Assembly (NCBI RefSeq): GCF_025583945.1 | Contig: NZ_JAOEGU010000015.1 | Coordinates: 31,328 to 95,327 of the forward strand | Origin: Methylobacter psychrophilus | GTDB taxonomy: Bacteria > Pseudomonadota > Gammaproteobacteria > Methylococcales > Methylomonadaceae | Direction of reading: 5' to 3' | DNA: 64,000 nucleotides | Shown: piece by piece, positions 35,296 through 47,767 of the stretch | How the letters are laid out: each line of letters begins with the position of its first letter | Position numbering within the stretch: the first letter of the stretch is position 1 | Notes under the pieces: model-generated | Told to the model about the DNA's origin: nothing | The model's input: the letters and a program-made list of their open reading frames with translations, nothing else | Databases searched by the model: none | Translations under genes and position numbers: made by a program

Positions 35296-36432
35296 TTATA
35301 AACCAATATCAGGGATTTTATGTACCGCGTCTTTTCTTACGCTGTCGATAATATCGGCGTATATCTGGGTTGTTTTAACTTCACTATGCCCTAACAAGCG
35401 GCTAACCGTGTAAATGTCCACGCCATTACACAACAAGCTGACTGCAAAGGTATGTCGGGTGGCATGAAAAGTAACGTGTTTGGTGATACCGGCGGCCATT
35501 GTCCAGCGTAACAGTTCAGTATTTAAATAAGCCGAATACTTCAAGCATTGAAAAACACGCCCTTGTTGTTCTGCTGACTCTATCAGATTGTAGGCTTGAG
35601 GGGGAATATCCAGATATTGAAGGTTGCCGGTTTTCTTCTGATTAAAGGTGATTCTATGACCGCCATTAAGTTGACTGATCTCTGACCAATCCAGTTTATT
35701 AATATCTGACCATCGCAAACCTGTAAGGCAAGCAAACAGAAAAGCGCTTTTTAATACACTGTATCGGCAATCGGTTTTTACCAAAGCCCTCATATCATCA
35801 AGCGTTAAAAACACACGCTCGGAAGTAACCGGCTTAATACGGGATATTTCCTTTAGTGGGTTACGTTCAATAATGCCTTTATCATAAGCCGCGTTAATAA
35901 CTGCCCTGATCTTGTTGAAATATACGGAAGCTGTCCCGCTACTGATAAGGTTGCCGCTTTTGGTTTTGGCTTTGGTATTGAGAAAATCTTTTACACCATT
36001 AATCCAATCAACGGTGACTTGCTCAAAATTTAGGGCTTCGTCTGGATGGTGGCGTTGGATTTGTACCAGACACGCCAACCAAACGGAATAGTTTCCGCTG
36101 CTCTCATTGGTTTTTTTGGTTTCCATGAGCTGCTTATAAAAGCTGTAAAAGTTTACGCTCACCTTATTGGTATCGGTAAAGCCATGCTGACCACTGGCGG
36201 CCTCGGCAATCCGTTTTGATTTGATATTATCAACTAATAACAAAGTTTCCTTGTTGTGCTGTTTTTCCAGTTTAGTACTGGGCTTGGGGTAAAGGTACAG
36301 GTCAAGCTGTTCACGCTTGCGATCTTGTATAATTTTTCCATCCTCTCCCTTTCGGCTTCCATAAAAATACACTAATCGTATGCTTTGCTTATCGCCTGCC
36401 TTATTTAGGCGCTTCTCAATAGCGATTTTCAT
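35296..36432 (-). CDS. int: Tyrosine recombinase (integrase), Bacteroidota-like
   Basis: From the ATG at 36432, preceded by AGGGGAAC, the protein has 378 residues. The frame stays open to 36522, but the extra 30 residues run over the att repeat and look non-coding. N-terminal arm-binding domain ([20 protein letters not shown]), a SAM-like core-binding domain (about 90-190), and the catalytic domain with LTGLRWSDI (Arg240), FNQKKTGN (Lys), [10 protein letters not shown] (His323, Arg326), [16 protein letters not shown] (His349, Tyr358). The C-terminal motif style is that of Bacteroidota conjugative-transposon integrases. It inserts into the mnmE 3' end next to it. Confidence 0.95.
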   Translation of the reverse strand: MKIAIEKRLNKAGDKQSIRLVYFYGSRKGEDGKIIQDRKREQLDLYLYPKPSTKLEKQHNKETLLLVDNIKSKRIAEAASGQHGFTDTNKVSVNFYSFYKQLMETKKTNESSGNYSVWLACLVQIQRHHPDEALNFEQVTVDWINGVKDFLNTKAKTKSGNLISSGTASVYFNKIRAVINAAYDKGIIERNPLKEISRIKPVTSERVFLTLDDMRALVKTDCRYSVLKSAFLFACLTGLRWSDINKLDWSEISQLNGGHRITFNQKKTGNLQYLDIPPQAYNLIESAEQQGRVFQCLKYSAYLNTELLRWTMAAGITKHVTFHATRHTFAVSLLCNGVDIYTVSRLLGHSEVKTTQIYADIIDSVRKDAVHKIPDIGL

Positions 36433-36516
36433 ATTATTTGTTCCCCTTTGTGCCCCGTAAAAAGTAATGGGGGCACTATAGGGGTAAGAAAAGGTAAAGT
36501 AAAGGCAAATATACGC

Positions 36517-36615
36517 AAACAAAAAAGGGGTTGTATCGCTACATCCCCTTATTTAATTGACTTTGTTTGGTTGTTGTTTTCGGTTGTTTTACTGCTTCAC
36601 TTTCCTATACAGAAA
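36517..36615. repeat. Right attachment-site repeat at the mnmE 3' end
   Basis: The core CCTATACAGAAA (36604-36615) lies inside the last codons of mnmE. The leftward 87 bp, already inside the element, match 27160-27248 closely. The word GGGGTAA is repeated just inside this end (near 36479) and just inside the other, a candidate arm-type binding site. Confidence 0.8.
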
Positions 36616-37940
36616 CTGGAAAATATTTTTCCCAATAAATCATCTGAGGTAACCGTTCCGGTAATTTCGGCAAGACTCATTTGCGCTTGCCTTAAATCTT
36701 CCGCGACCAATTCGCCTGCCTGGCTAACCTGTAACTGATTTAAAGCACTTTCGACAAATTCATAGCCTGTTCTTATGGCTTCTATGTGTCGTCTTCTGGC
36801 AATGAAAACGTTGTCTGTCGCTTCATTAAAACCAACACTTTGTTTGAGATGTTGTTTTAACAAATCCATGCCTTCCCCGGTTTTTATGGAAAGGTAACAA
36901 CTATAGCCATCTTCTGTTTGTTGTATTTCAGGTGTCAGACCTAGCAAGTCTATTTTGTTGTAAACTTTGGTAATGTCGATATTTGGTGGCAGGGTTTTTA
37001 ATAAATCTTCTGTTTCAGGTTCCCTTGCATCTATAAGCAGTAAAATCTTATCGGCTTTCAGAATTTCTTCGTGTGCCCTCCGTATGCCTTCTTTTTCTAT
37101 AGAGTTATCACTTTCCCGTAAACCTGCGGTATCAATAATATGCAAAGGCATACCATCAAGCTGGATACGTTCTCTGAGTACGTCTCTGGTTGTTCCGGCA
37201 ATATCAGTCACTATCGCCGCTTCATGCCCTGCAAGTGCATTAAGCAAGCTGGATTTTCCGGCGTTAGGTTTACCTGCCAAAACAACGGTCATACCATCGC
37301 GTAGCAAGCGCCCTTGTTGCGCTGTTTTTTGTATTTGCTGAATGCTTTGTAATAACCTGATTATGCGGTTTTCAACGACACCATCTGTTAAAAAGTCAAT
37401 TTCTTCATCGACAAAATCAATAGCTGCTTCAACGTAGATGCGAAGTTCCGTTAACTCTGTAACCAGTTCATTGATTTGTGCCGAAAAAACACCTTGCATG
37501 GATTTTTGTGCAGAACGGACTGATTGTTCGGTACTGCTTTCAATTAAATCAGCAACCGCTTCGGCCTGCGCCAAGTCGAGTTTATTATTGAGAAATGCGC
37601 GTTCGGTAAATTCGCCAGGATTGGCTAATCGGGCACCCAAGGAAATTACTCGCCGTAACAGCATATCCAATACGACAGAACCGCCGTGTCCTTGCAATTC
37701 AAGTATGTCTTCCCCTGTATAAGAGGCAGGAGCAGGAAAGTAAAGGCTGATACCGGAATCAATAATGCCGCCGTCATTATCTATAAAAGATGTAAACAGG
37801 GCATGTCTGGGAATTAATGATTTATTAAGCAGTTGTTTGGTAATTTCAGTAACCAGGGTTCCTGAAATTCGAATAATACCAACACCACCATTCCCTGGCG
37901 GTGTTGCAATAGCTGCAATGGTATCTTGATACAAAAGCAA
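36597..37940 (-). CDS. mnmE: tRNA modification GTPase MnmE
   Basis: With MnmG, MnmE makes 5-carboxymethylaminomethyl uridine at the wobble position of some tRNAs. The 447-residue protein has the N-terminal tetrahydrofolate-binding domain (IAAIATPPGNGGVGIIRISG), a central helical domain, the G domain (G1 AGKPNAGKSSLLNAL, G3 DTAGLRE, G4 NKID) and the C-terminal CxGK motif (CIGK, Cys444). The gene is complete even though an island has inserted at its very end: the last codons are supplied by the att core. It is the last of a conserved rpmH-rnpA-yidD-yidC-mnmE series. Confidence 0.98.
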   Translation of the reverse strand: MLLYQDTIAAIATPPGNGGVGIIRISGTLVTEITKQLLNKSLIPRHALFTSFIDNDGGIIDSGISLYFPAPASYTGEDILELQGHGGSVVLDMLLRRVISLGARLANPGEFTERAFLNNKLDLAQAEAVADLIESSTEQSVRSAQKSMQGVFSAQINELVTELTELRIYVEAAIDFVDEEIDFLTDGVVENRIIRLLQSIQQIQKTAQQGRLLRDGMTVVLAGKPNAGKSSLLNALAGHEAAIVTDIAGTTRDVLRERIQLDGMPLHIIDTAGLRESDNSIEKEGIRRAHEEILKADKILLLIDAREPETEDLLKTLPPNIDITKVYNKIDLLGLTPEIQQTEDGYSCYLSIKTGEGMDLLKQHLKQSVGFNEATDNVFIARRRHIEAIRTGYEFVESALNQLQVSQAGELVAEDLRQAQMSLAEITGTVTSDDLLGKIFSSFCIGK

Positions 37941-37942
37941 AG

Positions 37943-39658
37943 TTATCCTGCTTTTTCTATTTGCTTGGTGATATAGGTCTGTTGAATGATAGACAGGGTG
38001 TTATTAACAACCCAGTATAAAACCAAACCTGCCGGAAAAAACAGAAAGAAGACAGTAAAAACAATCGGGAACATCTTCATTACTTTAGCTTGAATGGGAT
38101 CAATCGGTGCAGGATTCAAACTTTGCTGAATTTTCATGGTAATACCCATGATCAACGGCAAGATATAGAAAGGGTCCTGTATTGATAAATCCTGTATCCA
38201 TAGCATAAAAGGTGCCTGACGAAACTCAACCGTTTCACTCAATACCCAATACAACGCCATAAATACGGGTATCTGTATCAGGATGGGCAAACAACCACCT
38301 AATGGATTAACTTTTTCTTTTTTATACAGCCCCATCATTTCAGTATTAAAACGCGGTCTGTCATCAGCAAAACGTTCTTGTAATTCTTTAAGACGTGGCT
38401 GAATCTTGCGCATTTTAGCCATTGACTTGAAACTGGCTTGTGATAATGGAAAGAACAATAGTTTAATACAGAATGTTACTCCCATAATAGCCAAGCCCCA
38501 GTTACCAATAACACTATGTATTTTGTTCAGTAACCAGTAAATGGGTTTACCAATAAAGGTTAAAACGCTGTAATCAACGGTAAGTTCAAGACCTGTGGCA
38601 ATTTTTTCCATCATAGGCTGGATTTTCGGGCCAGCAAATAATTGCGAAACAAATTCAGCATCGGTATTGGCTTCAACAGTAACGGCTGGAGAATATGTGC
38701 CAATGACGTAACGTCCATCTTTTAATTCTTTGGTATAAAAATGATTCTCTTGCTCGGCAGGTGGAACCCAGGCAGAAGCAAAATAATGTTGAATCATTGC
38801 AGTCCAACCACCTTTACTGGTGATATCAAGCGTCTCATCTGCCATATCATCAAAACTTATTTTTTGATATTTGCTTTTATCGGTATAAATAACACCGCCA
38901 TCATAAGCTCTCATACCGCCCGTGAGCATATTACCTTTATTTTCAGTATCCGGTGCTCTTAATAACTGAGTATATTGTCTACCGGACCAGGCTTTTCCTG
39001 AATTATTTTTAACTTTTTGATCCAGTGTTATCTCGTAGCTTCCACGTTTAACAGTAAATAATTTGGTAATAACCAGGCCATTGTTGTCAGTCCATGTTAA
39101 TGGAACAGTCAAGCTGTCTTGGCCAGGTTGCAAGGTGTAACTATCTTGCTCATTGGTGAAAACTGTATAATGATTCGGTGCAGCCGCTAAACCACTGCCT
39201 GCTATTAAACCGCTTTGCGCAACAAATATTTTTTCTTCATTATTATTGAATAAACGCACCGGCGCAGTGTTTGTTACCGGGACTTCCATACCAACCATTG
39301 CACGCAAGTTATTAATGATCGGATTCGCTTTTTCTACCGGATAATTTAATAAATCCAGATTGGTGACTGTGCCACCTTGTACGTCAATTTCAAACGCAAT
39401 AACATCGGTTTTAATTTTTACCGTTTTGGCGGCTGATGTTGCTGCTGAAACGGGAACAGAAACCGGATTTTGCAGGGCAGATCCTGTTTGTGATGAAGCA
39501 TCTGCTGTCATTGGCAGATCTTCTTTAGCCTTGGTACCTTCCGGACTTACAATTGCAGCAACTTCGGGTTTTGGGCCATAGTCTTGCTCCCACGCCTGCC
39601 ACAACATAAATACAAGCATTGCAAAAGTGACGACGAGTATAAATCTTATATTATCCAT
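37943..39658 (-). CDS. yidC: Membrane protein insertase YidC
   Basis: The start is the ATG at 39658 ([10 protein letters not shown], 571 residues), which is the usual YidC beginning and overlaps the yidD end by 8 bp. The protein has TM1, a large periplasmic domain (about 60-340), and the C-terminal insertase core with [40 protein letters not shown] and [15 protein letters not shown]. It inserts and folds inner-membrane proteins with or without SecYEG. Two base pairs separate it from mnmE. Confidence 0.98.
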   Translation of the reverse strand: MDNIRFILVVTFAMLVFMLWQAWEQDYGPKPEVAAIVSPEGTKAKEDLPMTADASSQTGSALQNPVSVPVSAATSAAKTVKIKTDVIAFEIDVQGGTVTNLDLLNYPVEKANPIINNLRAMVGMEVPVTNTAPVRLFNNNEEKIFVAQSGLIAGSGLAAAPNHYTVFTNEQDSYTLQPGQDSLTVPLTWTDNNGLVITKLFTVKRGSYEITLDQKVKNNSGKAWSGRQYTQLLRAPDTENKGNMLTGGMRAYDGGVIYTDKSKYQKISFDDMADETLDITSKGGWTAMIQHYFASAWVPPAEQENHFYTKELKDGRYVIGTYSPAVTVEANTDAEFVSQLFAGPKIQPMMEKIATGLELTVDYSVLTFIGKPIYWLLNKIHSVIGNWGLAIMGVTFCIKLLFFPLSQASFKSMAKMRKIQPRLKELQERFADDRPRFNTEMMGLYKKEKVNPLGGCLPILIQIPVFMALYWVLSETVEFRQAPFMLWIQDLSIQDPFYILPLIMGITMKIQQSLNPAPIDPIQAKVMKMFPIVFTVFFLFFPAGLVLYWVVNNTLSIIQQTYITKQIEKAG

Positions 39659-39884
39659 TCTTATTACCAAATTTTTCTGGAACGGGATCAATGCCACCTT
39701 GATGAAAAGGGTGGCATTTTAATAATCTTTTGAGAGTGAGATAGGAGCCAATAATAGCACCGTGGCGCTGAATTGCTTCTAAGGAATAACTTGAACAACT
39801 TGGATAAAAACGACAGTTAGAGCCAAGCAAAGGGCTAATAAAGTATTTATAAAACTTTATTATTGCCATCAGCATTAAGCGCAT
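39651..39884 (-). CDS. yidD: Membrane protein insertion efficiency factor YidD
   Basis: A 77-residue protein, with the family core [20 protein letters not shown] then [13 protein letters not shown] and [15 protein letters not shown] (conserved Cys residues). It is peripheral to the inner membrane, and assists YidC. The start overlaps the end of rnpA by ten bases, and its end overlaps yidC by eight, as in most gammaproteobacteria. Confidence 0.97.
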   Translation of the reverse strand: MRLMLMAIIKFYKYFISPLLGSNCRFYPSCSSYSLEAIQRHGAIIGSYLTLKRLLKCHPFHQGGIDPVPEKFGNKNG

Positions 39885-40234
39885 CGGGATACCAGTTTAA
39901 GCCAATGCTTTTGCAATGACTTTCTTAATAATTCCGGTGGAGCATCTACTGCTTCCCTGCGAGCCAGAACAACAATGTCTATATTTCCCAAGCTTTGCTG
40001 TTGTATTCTAAAGTTTTCCCTCACAGCGCGTTTAATCACGTTTCTGTGTACTGCCTTTCTTATATTTTTTTTAGCAATTGCCAAACCTAGCCGAGGATGA
40101 TCAAGATCATTCTTTATGGCTAAAAGGGTAAAATAGGTATCGCTTGATTTTACAGGCTTGGCAAAAACTTTTTTATATTCAGCCGGGGTTTTTAACCGTA
40201 GCTGTGGGGGGAAACTAAAATTGTGCTCTGTCAC
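39875..40234 (-). CDS. rnpA: Ribonuclease P protein component
   Basis: The 119-residue basic subunit of RNase P. The RNR motif is in [20 protein letters not shown]. The N-terminal [16 protein letters not shown] is typical. It helps the RNA subunit to remove 5' leaders of pre-tRNA. It begins 10 bp after rpmH and is cotranscribed with it. Confidence 0.97.
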   Translation of the reverse strand: MTEHNFSFPPQLRLKTPAEYKKVFAKPVKSSDTYFTLLAIKNDLDHPRLGLAIAKKNIRKAVHRNVIKRAVRENFRIQQQSLGNIDIVVLARREAVDAPPELLRKSLQKHWLKLVSRCA

Positions 40235-40244
40235 CCAGTGTCAA

Positions 40245-40379
40245 CTAAACCGTTAGTTGAGCACGGCCTTTTGCTCTACGAGCATTGATAACCCTACGGC
40301 CACCGACAGTTGCCATTCTTGCACGAAAGCCATGAGTTCTGGCACGTTTAATTTTACTGGGTTGGTATGTTCTTTTCAT
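40245..40379 (-). CDS. rpmH: Large ribosomal subunit protein bL34
   Basis: A 44-residue gene, starting ATG at 40379. The translation begins [20 protein letters not shown] and ends with the [12 protein letters not shown]-terminus, a near-perfect bL34. It is first in the rpmH-rnpA-yidD-yidC-mnmE operon and divergent from dnaA across 170 bp that hold both promoters. Confidence 0.98.
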   Translation of the reverse strand: MKRTYQPSKIKRARTHGFRARMATVGGRRVINARRAKGRAQLTV

Positions 40380-40549
40380 ATTACTTAAAGCCTAATCAGA
40401 TGAGTGTTAACAAAAACAGATAAAAAAGACTACGGATGATAAAATAATATGTATAGCCTGTCAATTCTGTAGTGCAATGTTTTATTACTGTATAGTGATT
40501 AAAAACAAATTCCTCCTCACTAACCCATACCAATACCTTACCTAATTCA

Positions 40550-41866
40550 ATGAGCTCAATTTGGGATAACTGCCTTACTAAACTTGAAAATGAAATTGCC
40601 GGTTCTGATTTCAGTACATGGATACGGCCTTTGCAGGCCATAGAAAGTGATGGGCAAATAAAATTACTCGCTCCTAACCGGTTTGTTCTCGACTGGGTCA
40701 AGCAACATTATTTTGCCAAGATTGAAGAATCCATTCACGAATTTTCAAATGGAAAATTGGACTTGAATCTTGAAATTGGTTCAAAAAAATCGACAACACC
40801 CGCCGTAATAACCAGCGTAAAACCTGTTGAAATAAAAAAAACAAGTCCTAATTTCCTTAATAAAGCATTTACTTTTGATAATTTTGTTGAAGGTAAATCT
40901 AATCAATTGGCAAGAGCCGCTTCGCTTCAGGTTTCTGAAAATATAGGTAAAGCTTATAATCCTTTACTTATTTATGGTAGTTCCGGTTTAGGTAAAACAC
41001 ATCTGATGCATGCCATAGGTAATGCTGTTTTTCAAAAAAAACCCTCAGCAACTATTGTTTATCTGCATTCTGAAAAATTTGTTCAAGACATGGTCAGGGC
41101 ATTACAGCAAAATTCCATTAACTCTTTTAAAGAATATTACCGTGGTATCGATGTACTTTTAATTGATGATATTCAATTTTTTGCAGGAAAAGAGCGCTCA
41201 CAGGAAGAATTTTTTCATACCTTCAACACGCTGTTGGATAAGAAACACCAAATTGTTTTAACGTGTGATAAATATCCCAAAGAAATTATAGGTCTTGAAG
41301 ATCGATTAAAATCAAGATTTGGTTGTGGGCTTCCTGTTTCAATTGAACCTCCCGACATGGAGACCAGGGCCGCTATTTTAATGAAAAAAGCCGCACAAGT
41401 TAATGTTGCACTACCTCAGGAAGTTGCTTTTTTTATTGCCAAAAAAATTCCTTTTAACGTCCGTGACCTTGAAGGTGCTTTAAGACGTGTGATAGCCAAT
41501 GCACAATTTACCGGACGTGAAATCACTACTGAATTTACCAAGGAAGCCTTACATGATTTGATTTCTTTAAAAGACAAACTTGTCAACATGGACAATATTC
41601 AAAAAACAGTTGCTGAATATTTTAAAATTCGCGTTGCCGATTTATCATCAAAAAATAGAAAACAAACCGTTACCCGTCCACGACAAATGGCCATGTGTTT
41701 GGCGAGAGAATTAACCTCACACAGCTTTCCAGAGATTGGTGATGCATTTGGTGGCCGCGATCACACAACCGTCATGAATGCCTGTAAAAAAATTAATGAG
41801 CTCAAAGAGTCTGACCATAAAATTGCCGAAGATTACTCGAATCTTCTAAGAACGCTGTCACATTAA
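40550..41866 (+). CDS. dnaA: Chromosomal replication initiator DnaA
   Basis: The 438-residue initiator. Domain I is at the N-terminus ([20 protein letters not shown]), then a short linker, the AAA+ domain ([20 protein letters not shown]alker [10 protein letters not shown] Walker B) and domain IV with the signature [16 protein letters not shown], which binds DnaA boxes. It binds the repeated DnaA boxes in the adjacent 1-kb origin. Linker domain II is short compared with the E. coli protein (467 residues). Confidence 0.98.
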   Translation: MSSIWDNCLTKLENEIAGSDFSTWIRPLQAIESDGQIKLLAPNRFVLDWVKQHYFAKIEESIHEFSNGKLDLNLEIGSKKSTTPAVITSVKPVEIKKTSPNFLNKAFTFDNFVEGKSNQLARAASLQVSENIGKAYNPLLIYGSSGLGKTHLMHAIGNAVFQKKPSATIVYLHSEKFVQDMVRALQQNSINSFKEYYRGIDVLLIDDIQFFAGKERSQEEFFHTFNTLLDKKHQIVLTCDKYPKEIIGLEDRLKSRFGCGLPVSIEPPDMETRAAILMKKAAQVNVALPQEVAFFIAKKIPFNVRDLEGALRRVIANAQFTGREITTEFTKEALHDLISLKDKLVNMDNIQKTVAEYFKIRVADLSSKNRKQTVTRPRQMAMCLARELTSHSFPEIGDAFGGRDHTTVMNACKKINELKESDHKIAEDYSNLLRTLSH

Positions 41867-42909
41867 ATGTCTGTTAAGTCAAAATTACTTCAAATATTGC
41901 GCAATGTATTGTGGATAACTTTGGGGATAAATACCTTATTACTGAGGATAATATTGTGGATAAAAATAAACGTTATTAATCCTGATTTTTTAAACAGTAG
42001 TTATCCACAGCGTGACAACAGTTTAGTTAAATAAATAACCTACTGATTAAATTAATAAATAATGACTTTTCCCCAGTTTTTTATGCACTAATAGTAATAA
42101 ATAAGATTAAGTAATACTATATTATTAATTGAAAATTATACAGATTTTGAAAGCACCCACATTGTGTACAAAACGGATTTCAACTTTAAAAAAATAGATG
42201 TTATTAACACGGATAACTAATAAATTTACTTTCGAGAAATATCAAGAATAGTTATTTAAAATTTCTCTGTAAAAATCGGAGTTGTCATTCCAGCAAGTTA
42301 AGAGTGTTGGCACTATTTTTTTGATACAGAATTCAAAACAATAACTTTCGCTATCGATTAGTATTCTGGTTTACATAGGCAGCAGTCCATGTGGATAACT
42401 TTGGGGATAAATACCTTATTACTGAGGACAATATTGTGCATAAAAATGACTATTAAAAAACACGTCTTATTTAAACACTAGTTATACACAAGCCGATAAC
42501 AACCTAATAAAATAAATATGTTATTGATAAGCATAGTAAATAACTAGTTATCCACAGATTTTTACGTTACTAATAGTAATAAATAAGATTAAGTAATATT
42601 ATATTATTAATTACAAAAATAATATCATTTGAAAATATGAGCCTGCACAGAAAAATAATCATTTTAAGCAGGTTAGTTTTAAGACACTGATTTACCAATT
42701 ACCGTTAAATATTTGTTATACATGTGGATAATGCTGTGGATAAATCTATCAGTCTTGTGAGTAATCCTGTGTATAAAGTATTTACATGGATAATTTTTTA
42801 TAGTTAAACACTAGTTATCCACAAAGTTATTAAATAATAACTTATTGAATAATAAATTAAAAATAGTGTTATCCACAGATTTATTAAGCCAATCAAATAG
42901 TAAAAATAT
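41867..42909. other. oriC: Chromosomal origin of replication (oriC), with a duplicated block
   Basis: 1.04 kb between dnaA and dnaN, very AT-rich, with at least ten exact or one-mismatch DnaA boxes: 41910, 41955 and 42001 in the first cluster; 42390, 42435 (TGTGCATAA), 42482 (TTATACACA) and 42548 in the second; 42723, 42735, 42815 and 42869 in the third. Segment 41910-41967 recurs at 42390-42447 with two mismatches, and 42087-42130 recurs at 42569-42612 with one, so a block of about 220 bp is present twice, offset by about 480 bp. Each copy ends in an AT-rich ATTAAGTAAT-type stretch, a possible unwinding element. No gene was seen inside. Confidence 0.93.
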
Positions 42910-44010
42910 ATGAAATTTATCATTAATCGAGAAGAAATCTTAACGCCTTTGCAACAAATAGTAAGTGTCATAGAAAAAAGACAAACGATGCCTATTCTTT
43001 CGAATGTATTGATTGTTATTGAGGATGATCAATTAATTTTAACGGGCACGGATCTGGAAATTCAGATTATCGCTAAAATTGATATTAAATTGGCAACACC
43101 TGGTTCTATTACGGTACCAGCCAGAAAATTTTTGGATATCTGCAGACTTTTACCAAATGGTGCAGAAATTAAATTTGAACAGCATGACGATAAAGTAAAG
43201 ATATTATCTAATAGGAGCCGGTTTTCTTTAAGTTGTTTGCCTGCTGATAATTATCCTGAATTCTCTGAATCCGAACTAGAGAATCACTTTTTTATTAATG
43301 CCGGTAAATTAAAAAAAGCACTCGATAAAACTGTATTTTGTATGGCAAATCAGGATGTTCGTTATTACTTGAATGGTTTATTACTGAATATATCCAATAG
43401 TAAAATTAAACTGGTAGCATCTGATGGCCATCGTTTATCTATTTATGAAGATTCTTTAGACCAAGGTACTGGTTATGAAGCCCGTATTATTTTTCCCAGA
43501 AAAGCTGTTTTAGAACTCAGTCGATTACTTGATGATGCTGATGCGGAATTAAAAATTGAATTTTCCAGCAATAATATTAGAATTTTTATTAAAAATTTAA
43601 TTTTTTCAGCAAAATTAGTGGATTCAAAATATCCCGATTTTGGCAAAGTTTTTCAGCAGGAATTTTTTAATCCCATTCATATTCAAAAATTAGTACTAAA
43701 AGATGCGTTAACCCGTGTTGCTATTTTGTCTAATGAGAAATTTAAAGGGGTTACTCTGGACATCACTCCTGATAGCTTAAGAATCAGTACACACAATCCA
43801 GAACATGATGAAGCAGAAGAAGAGTTAATTATCGAATATGCCGGTGAGCCACTATCAATAGCTTTTAATGCTCAATACTTACTGGATGCCGTTGCAAATC
43901 TGGATTCTGAACTTGCCGTATTAACGATCGCCAGTAATTCCAGTAGCTGTTTTATTGATGAACCTACTGAATGTGTTTATAAATTTATCGTCATGCCCAT
44001 GAGACTTTAA
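42910..44010 (+). CDS. dnaN: DNA polymerase III beta subunit (sliding clamp)
   Basis: A 366-residue three-domain clamp. It starts KFIINREEILTPLQQIVSVI and ends IDEPTECVYKFIVMPMRL, the canonical C-terminus. In between are RQTMPILSNVLI, ILTGTDLEIQI, RYYLNGLLLNIS and VASDGHRLSIYE. It encircles DNA as a dimer and tethers polymerases. It is the first gene right of oriC and is 11 bp before recF. Confidence 0.98.
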   Translation: MKFIINREEILTPLQQIVSVIEKRQTMPILSNVLIVIEDDQLILTGTDLEIQIIAKIDIKLATPGSITVPARKFLDICRLLPNGAEIKFEQHDDKVKILSNRSRFSLSCLPADNYPEFSESELENHFFINAGKLKKALDKTVFCMANQDVRYYLNGLLLNISNSKIKLVASDGHRLSIYEDSLDQGTGYEARIIFPRKAVLELSRLLDDADAELKIEFSSNNIRIFIKNLIFSAKLVDSKYPDFGKVFQQEFFNPIHIQKLVLKDALTRVAILSNEKFKGVTLDITPDSLRISTHNPEHDEAEEELIIEYAGEPLSIAFNAQYLLDAVANLDSELAVLTIASNSSSCFIDEPTECVYKFIVMPMRL

Positions 44011-44021
44011 GATTTACTGTA

Positions 44022-45098
44022 ATGACATTAATTAAATTGGATATTTATGCCGTCAGAAATATCCAAAAAGAGACTATCAATCCGGCACCGACAATTAATT
44101 TTATTGTTGGAGAAAATGCCAGTGGAAAAAGTGCATTTATTGAAGCGATATTTATTTTAGGACGCGCTAAATCTTTTCGCTCTGCCTCTATCAAATCTGT
44201 TATTAATTTTGCACAAGATCATTTGATTGTGTCAGCCCAAACATTGCAAGACAATGGCAGTACACTGCATTTAGGTATTCAGCTGGATACTAAAAATTTT
44301 TGTTATCGTATTAATCAAGAAACAACACAAAAAAGATCAGATCTCGCTTATGCTTTGCCGTTGCAAATTATCCATCCTAAAAGTTATGAGCTACTTGATG
44401 CAGGGCCACAGTTAAGAAGAGAGTTTTTAGATTGGGGAGTTTTCAATGATGATGCCGATTTTTTATCTGCTTGGCGAAATTTTAAAAAAGTGTTGGTTCA
44501 ACGAAATTCTTTGTTAAAAACCCGGCGACCTGAACATATTAATGTTTGGGATAAAGAACTGGTTTATTACGGTACAATAGTCAATACCTACCGGCAATGC
44601 TATGTGCAAAAACTGTTGCCTGTGTTCACTGATATCATCAACAAGTTTCTTGATATTGATGATTTAGAAATAAAGCTTATATCAGGTTGGGATACCTCTA
44701 CCGAATTTCAGCAAATTTTGGTTGATGACCTGGATAAAGATCTTCGCTATGGATTTACGCATAGTGGTCCACATCGTGGTGATTTTCAATTACTGGTTGG
44801 TAGCCGGTTAGCGAAGGATTTTGTTTCACGAGGTCAACTAAAGTTATTAGTAATGAGTTTAAAACTGGCCCAGGTACAATTACTGACTAATGAACACAGT
44901 AATATGGGGTGTTTTCTGATTGATGATTTTGCAGCAGAACTTGATGTTACCAACCGTGCGAAATTATTACACTATTTATCAAAAATGGGTTGTCAGGTAT
45001 TTATAACAGCAACTGAAATAGCTGACTTTGGCGATTTAAGTCAAATACAAAATTACAAAATGTTCCACGTGGAACATGGAAATATAAAGCAAGTGTAA
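44022..45098 (+). CDS. recF: DNA replication and repair protein RecF
   Basis: A 358-residue SMC-like ABC ATPase that loads RecA at gaps. It has the Walker A FIVGENASGKSAFIEAIFIL, the signature FVSRGQLKLLVMSLKLAQVQ and Walker B CFLIDDFAAELD. The last codons (KMFHVEHGNIKQV) overlap a parS-like site. It lies between dnaN and gyrB in the standard order. Confidence 0.97.
   Translation: MTLIKLDIYAVRNIQKETINPAPTINFIVGENASGKSAFIEAIFILGRAKSFRSASIKSVINFAQDHLIVSAQTLQDNGSTLHLGIQLDTKNFCYRINQETTQKRSDLAYALPLQIIHPKSYELLDAGPQLRREFLDWGVFNDDADFLSAWRNFKKVLVQRNSLLKTRRPEHINVWDKELVYYGTIVNTYRQCYVQKLLPVFTDIINKFLDIDDLEIKLISGWDTSTEFQQILVDDLDKDLRYGFTHSGPHRGDFQLLVGSRLAKDFVSRGQLKLLVMSLKLAQVQLLTNEHSNMGCFLIDDFAAELDVTNRAKLLHYLSKMGCQVFITATEIADFGDLSQIQNYKMFHVEHGNIKQV
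45061..45076. promoter_or_regulatory. parS: parS-type site 1 (ParB binding)
   Basis: TGTTCCACGTGGAACA is a perfect 16-bp palindrome that matches the chromosomal ParB-binding consensus. It is inside the recF 3' end, where it encodes MFHVEH. Confidence 0.9.
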
Positions 45099-47558
<2,460 letters not shown>

Positions 47559-47667
47559 ATCAAGGCGAACTATAAAAAATAAGTCTCTCGTTGAAACCGG
47601 GACAACTTGGCGGGATTAACCGTAGATTGCTCCTGCTTAAGTTGGTTACACTGCCTTAATTGATTTC

Positions 47668-47692
47668 TGTAGGAGCGGGCCATGCCCGCGAT
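47668..47692. repeat. REP-like element
   Basis: TGTAGGAGCGGGCCATGCCC followed by GCGAT is a small imperfect palindrome of the REP class common in many proteobacteria (GTAGGAGCG with GGGC/GCCC stem). Only one copy is in this window. Confidence 0.65.
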
Positions 47693-47723
47693 ACAATGAT
47701 ACAGCAGTTTCAATATCAGTTAA

Positions 47724-47767
47724 TTATGCGGTGGAGTGTAAACCTAGGTTTGCACTCCACCGCATAA
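47724..47767 (+). terminator. 44-bp palindrome downstream of gyrB
   Basis: The arms TTATGCGGTGGAGTG and their complement enclose a second palindrome, AAACCTAGGTTT, with only one mismatched pair overall. It could form a 20-bp hairpin in RNA or a cruciform in DNA. The following AATTTAA is not a strong U-tract, so bidirectional mRNA end or regulatory palindrome are both possible. Confidence 0.55.

Larger units (their letters stand above)
27249..36615. mobile_element. Integrative element inserted at the 3' end of mnmE
   Basis: A 9.4-kb segment bounded by the 12-bp direct repeat CCTATACAGAAA, with the integrase gene next to the mnmE side. SGI1-type islands use the same target, the last bases of mnmE (trmE), and the core seen here (TTTCTGTATAGG on the gene strand) resembles theirs. 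Insertion keeps the mnmE end intact. Gene order from the right is integrase, unknown, AlpA-like, KilA-N, two small proteins, primase, helicase, SSB, J-domain protein, then a gene-poor end. This is the plan of a P4-like satellite or small replicating island. No conjugation, capsid or clear defence genes are present. Confidence 0.88.

Noticed and set aside
36433..36522. N-terminal extension of the integrase
   Set aside because: It overlaps the att repeat, and the ATG at 36432 has an AGGGGA ribosome site.
37438..37722. Plus-strand frame within mnmE
   Set aside because: Antisense to a well-conserved gene; Ser/Cys-rich chance frame.
41867..42909. Repeats in the dnaA-dnaN gap considered as a CRISPR or iteron array
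   Set aside because: Only two large copies and DnaA-box sequences; a duplicated oriC explains it.
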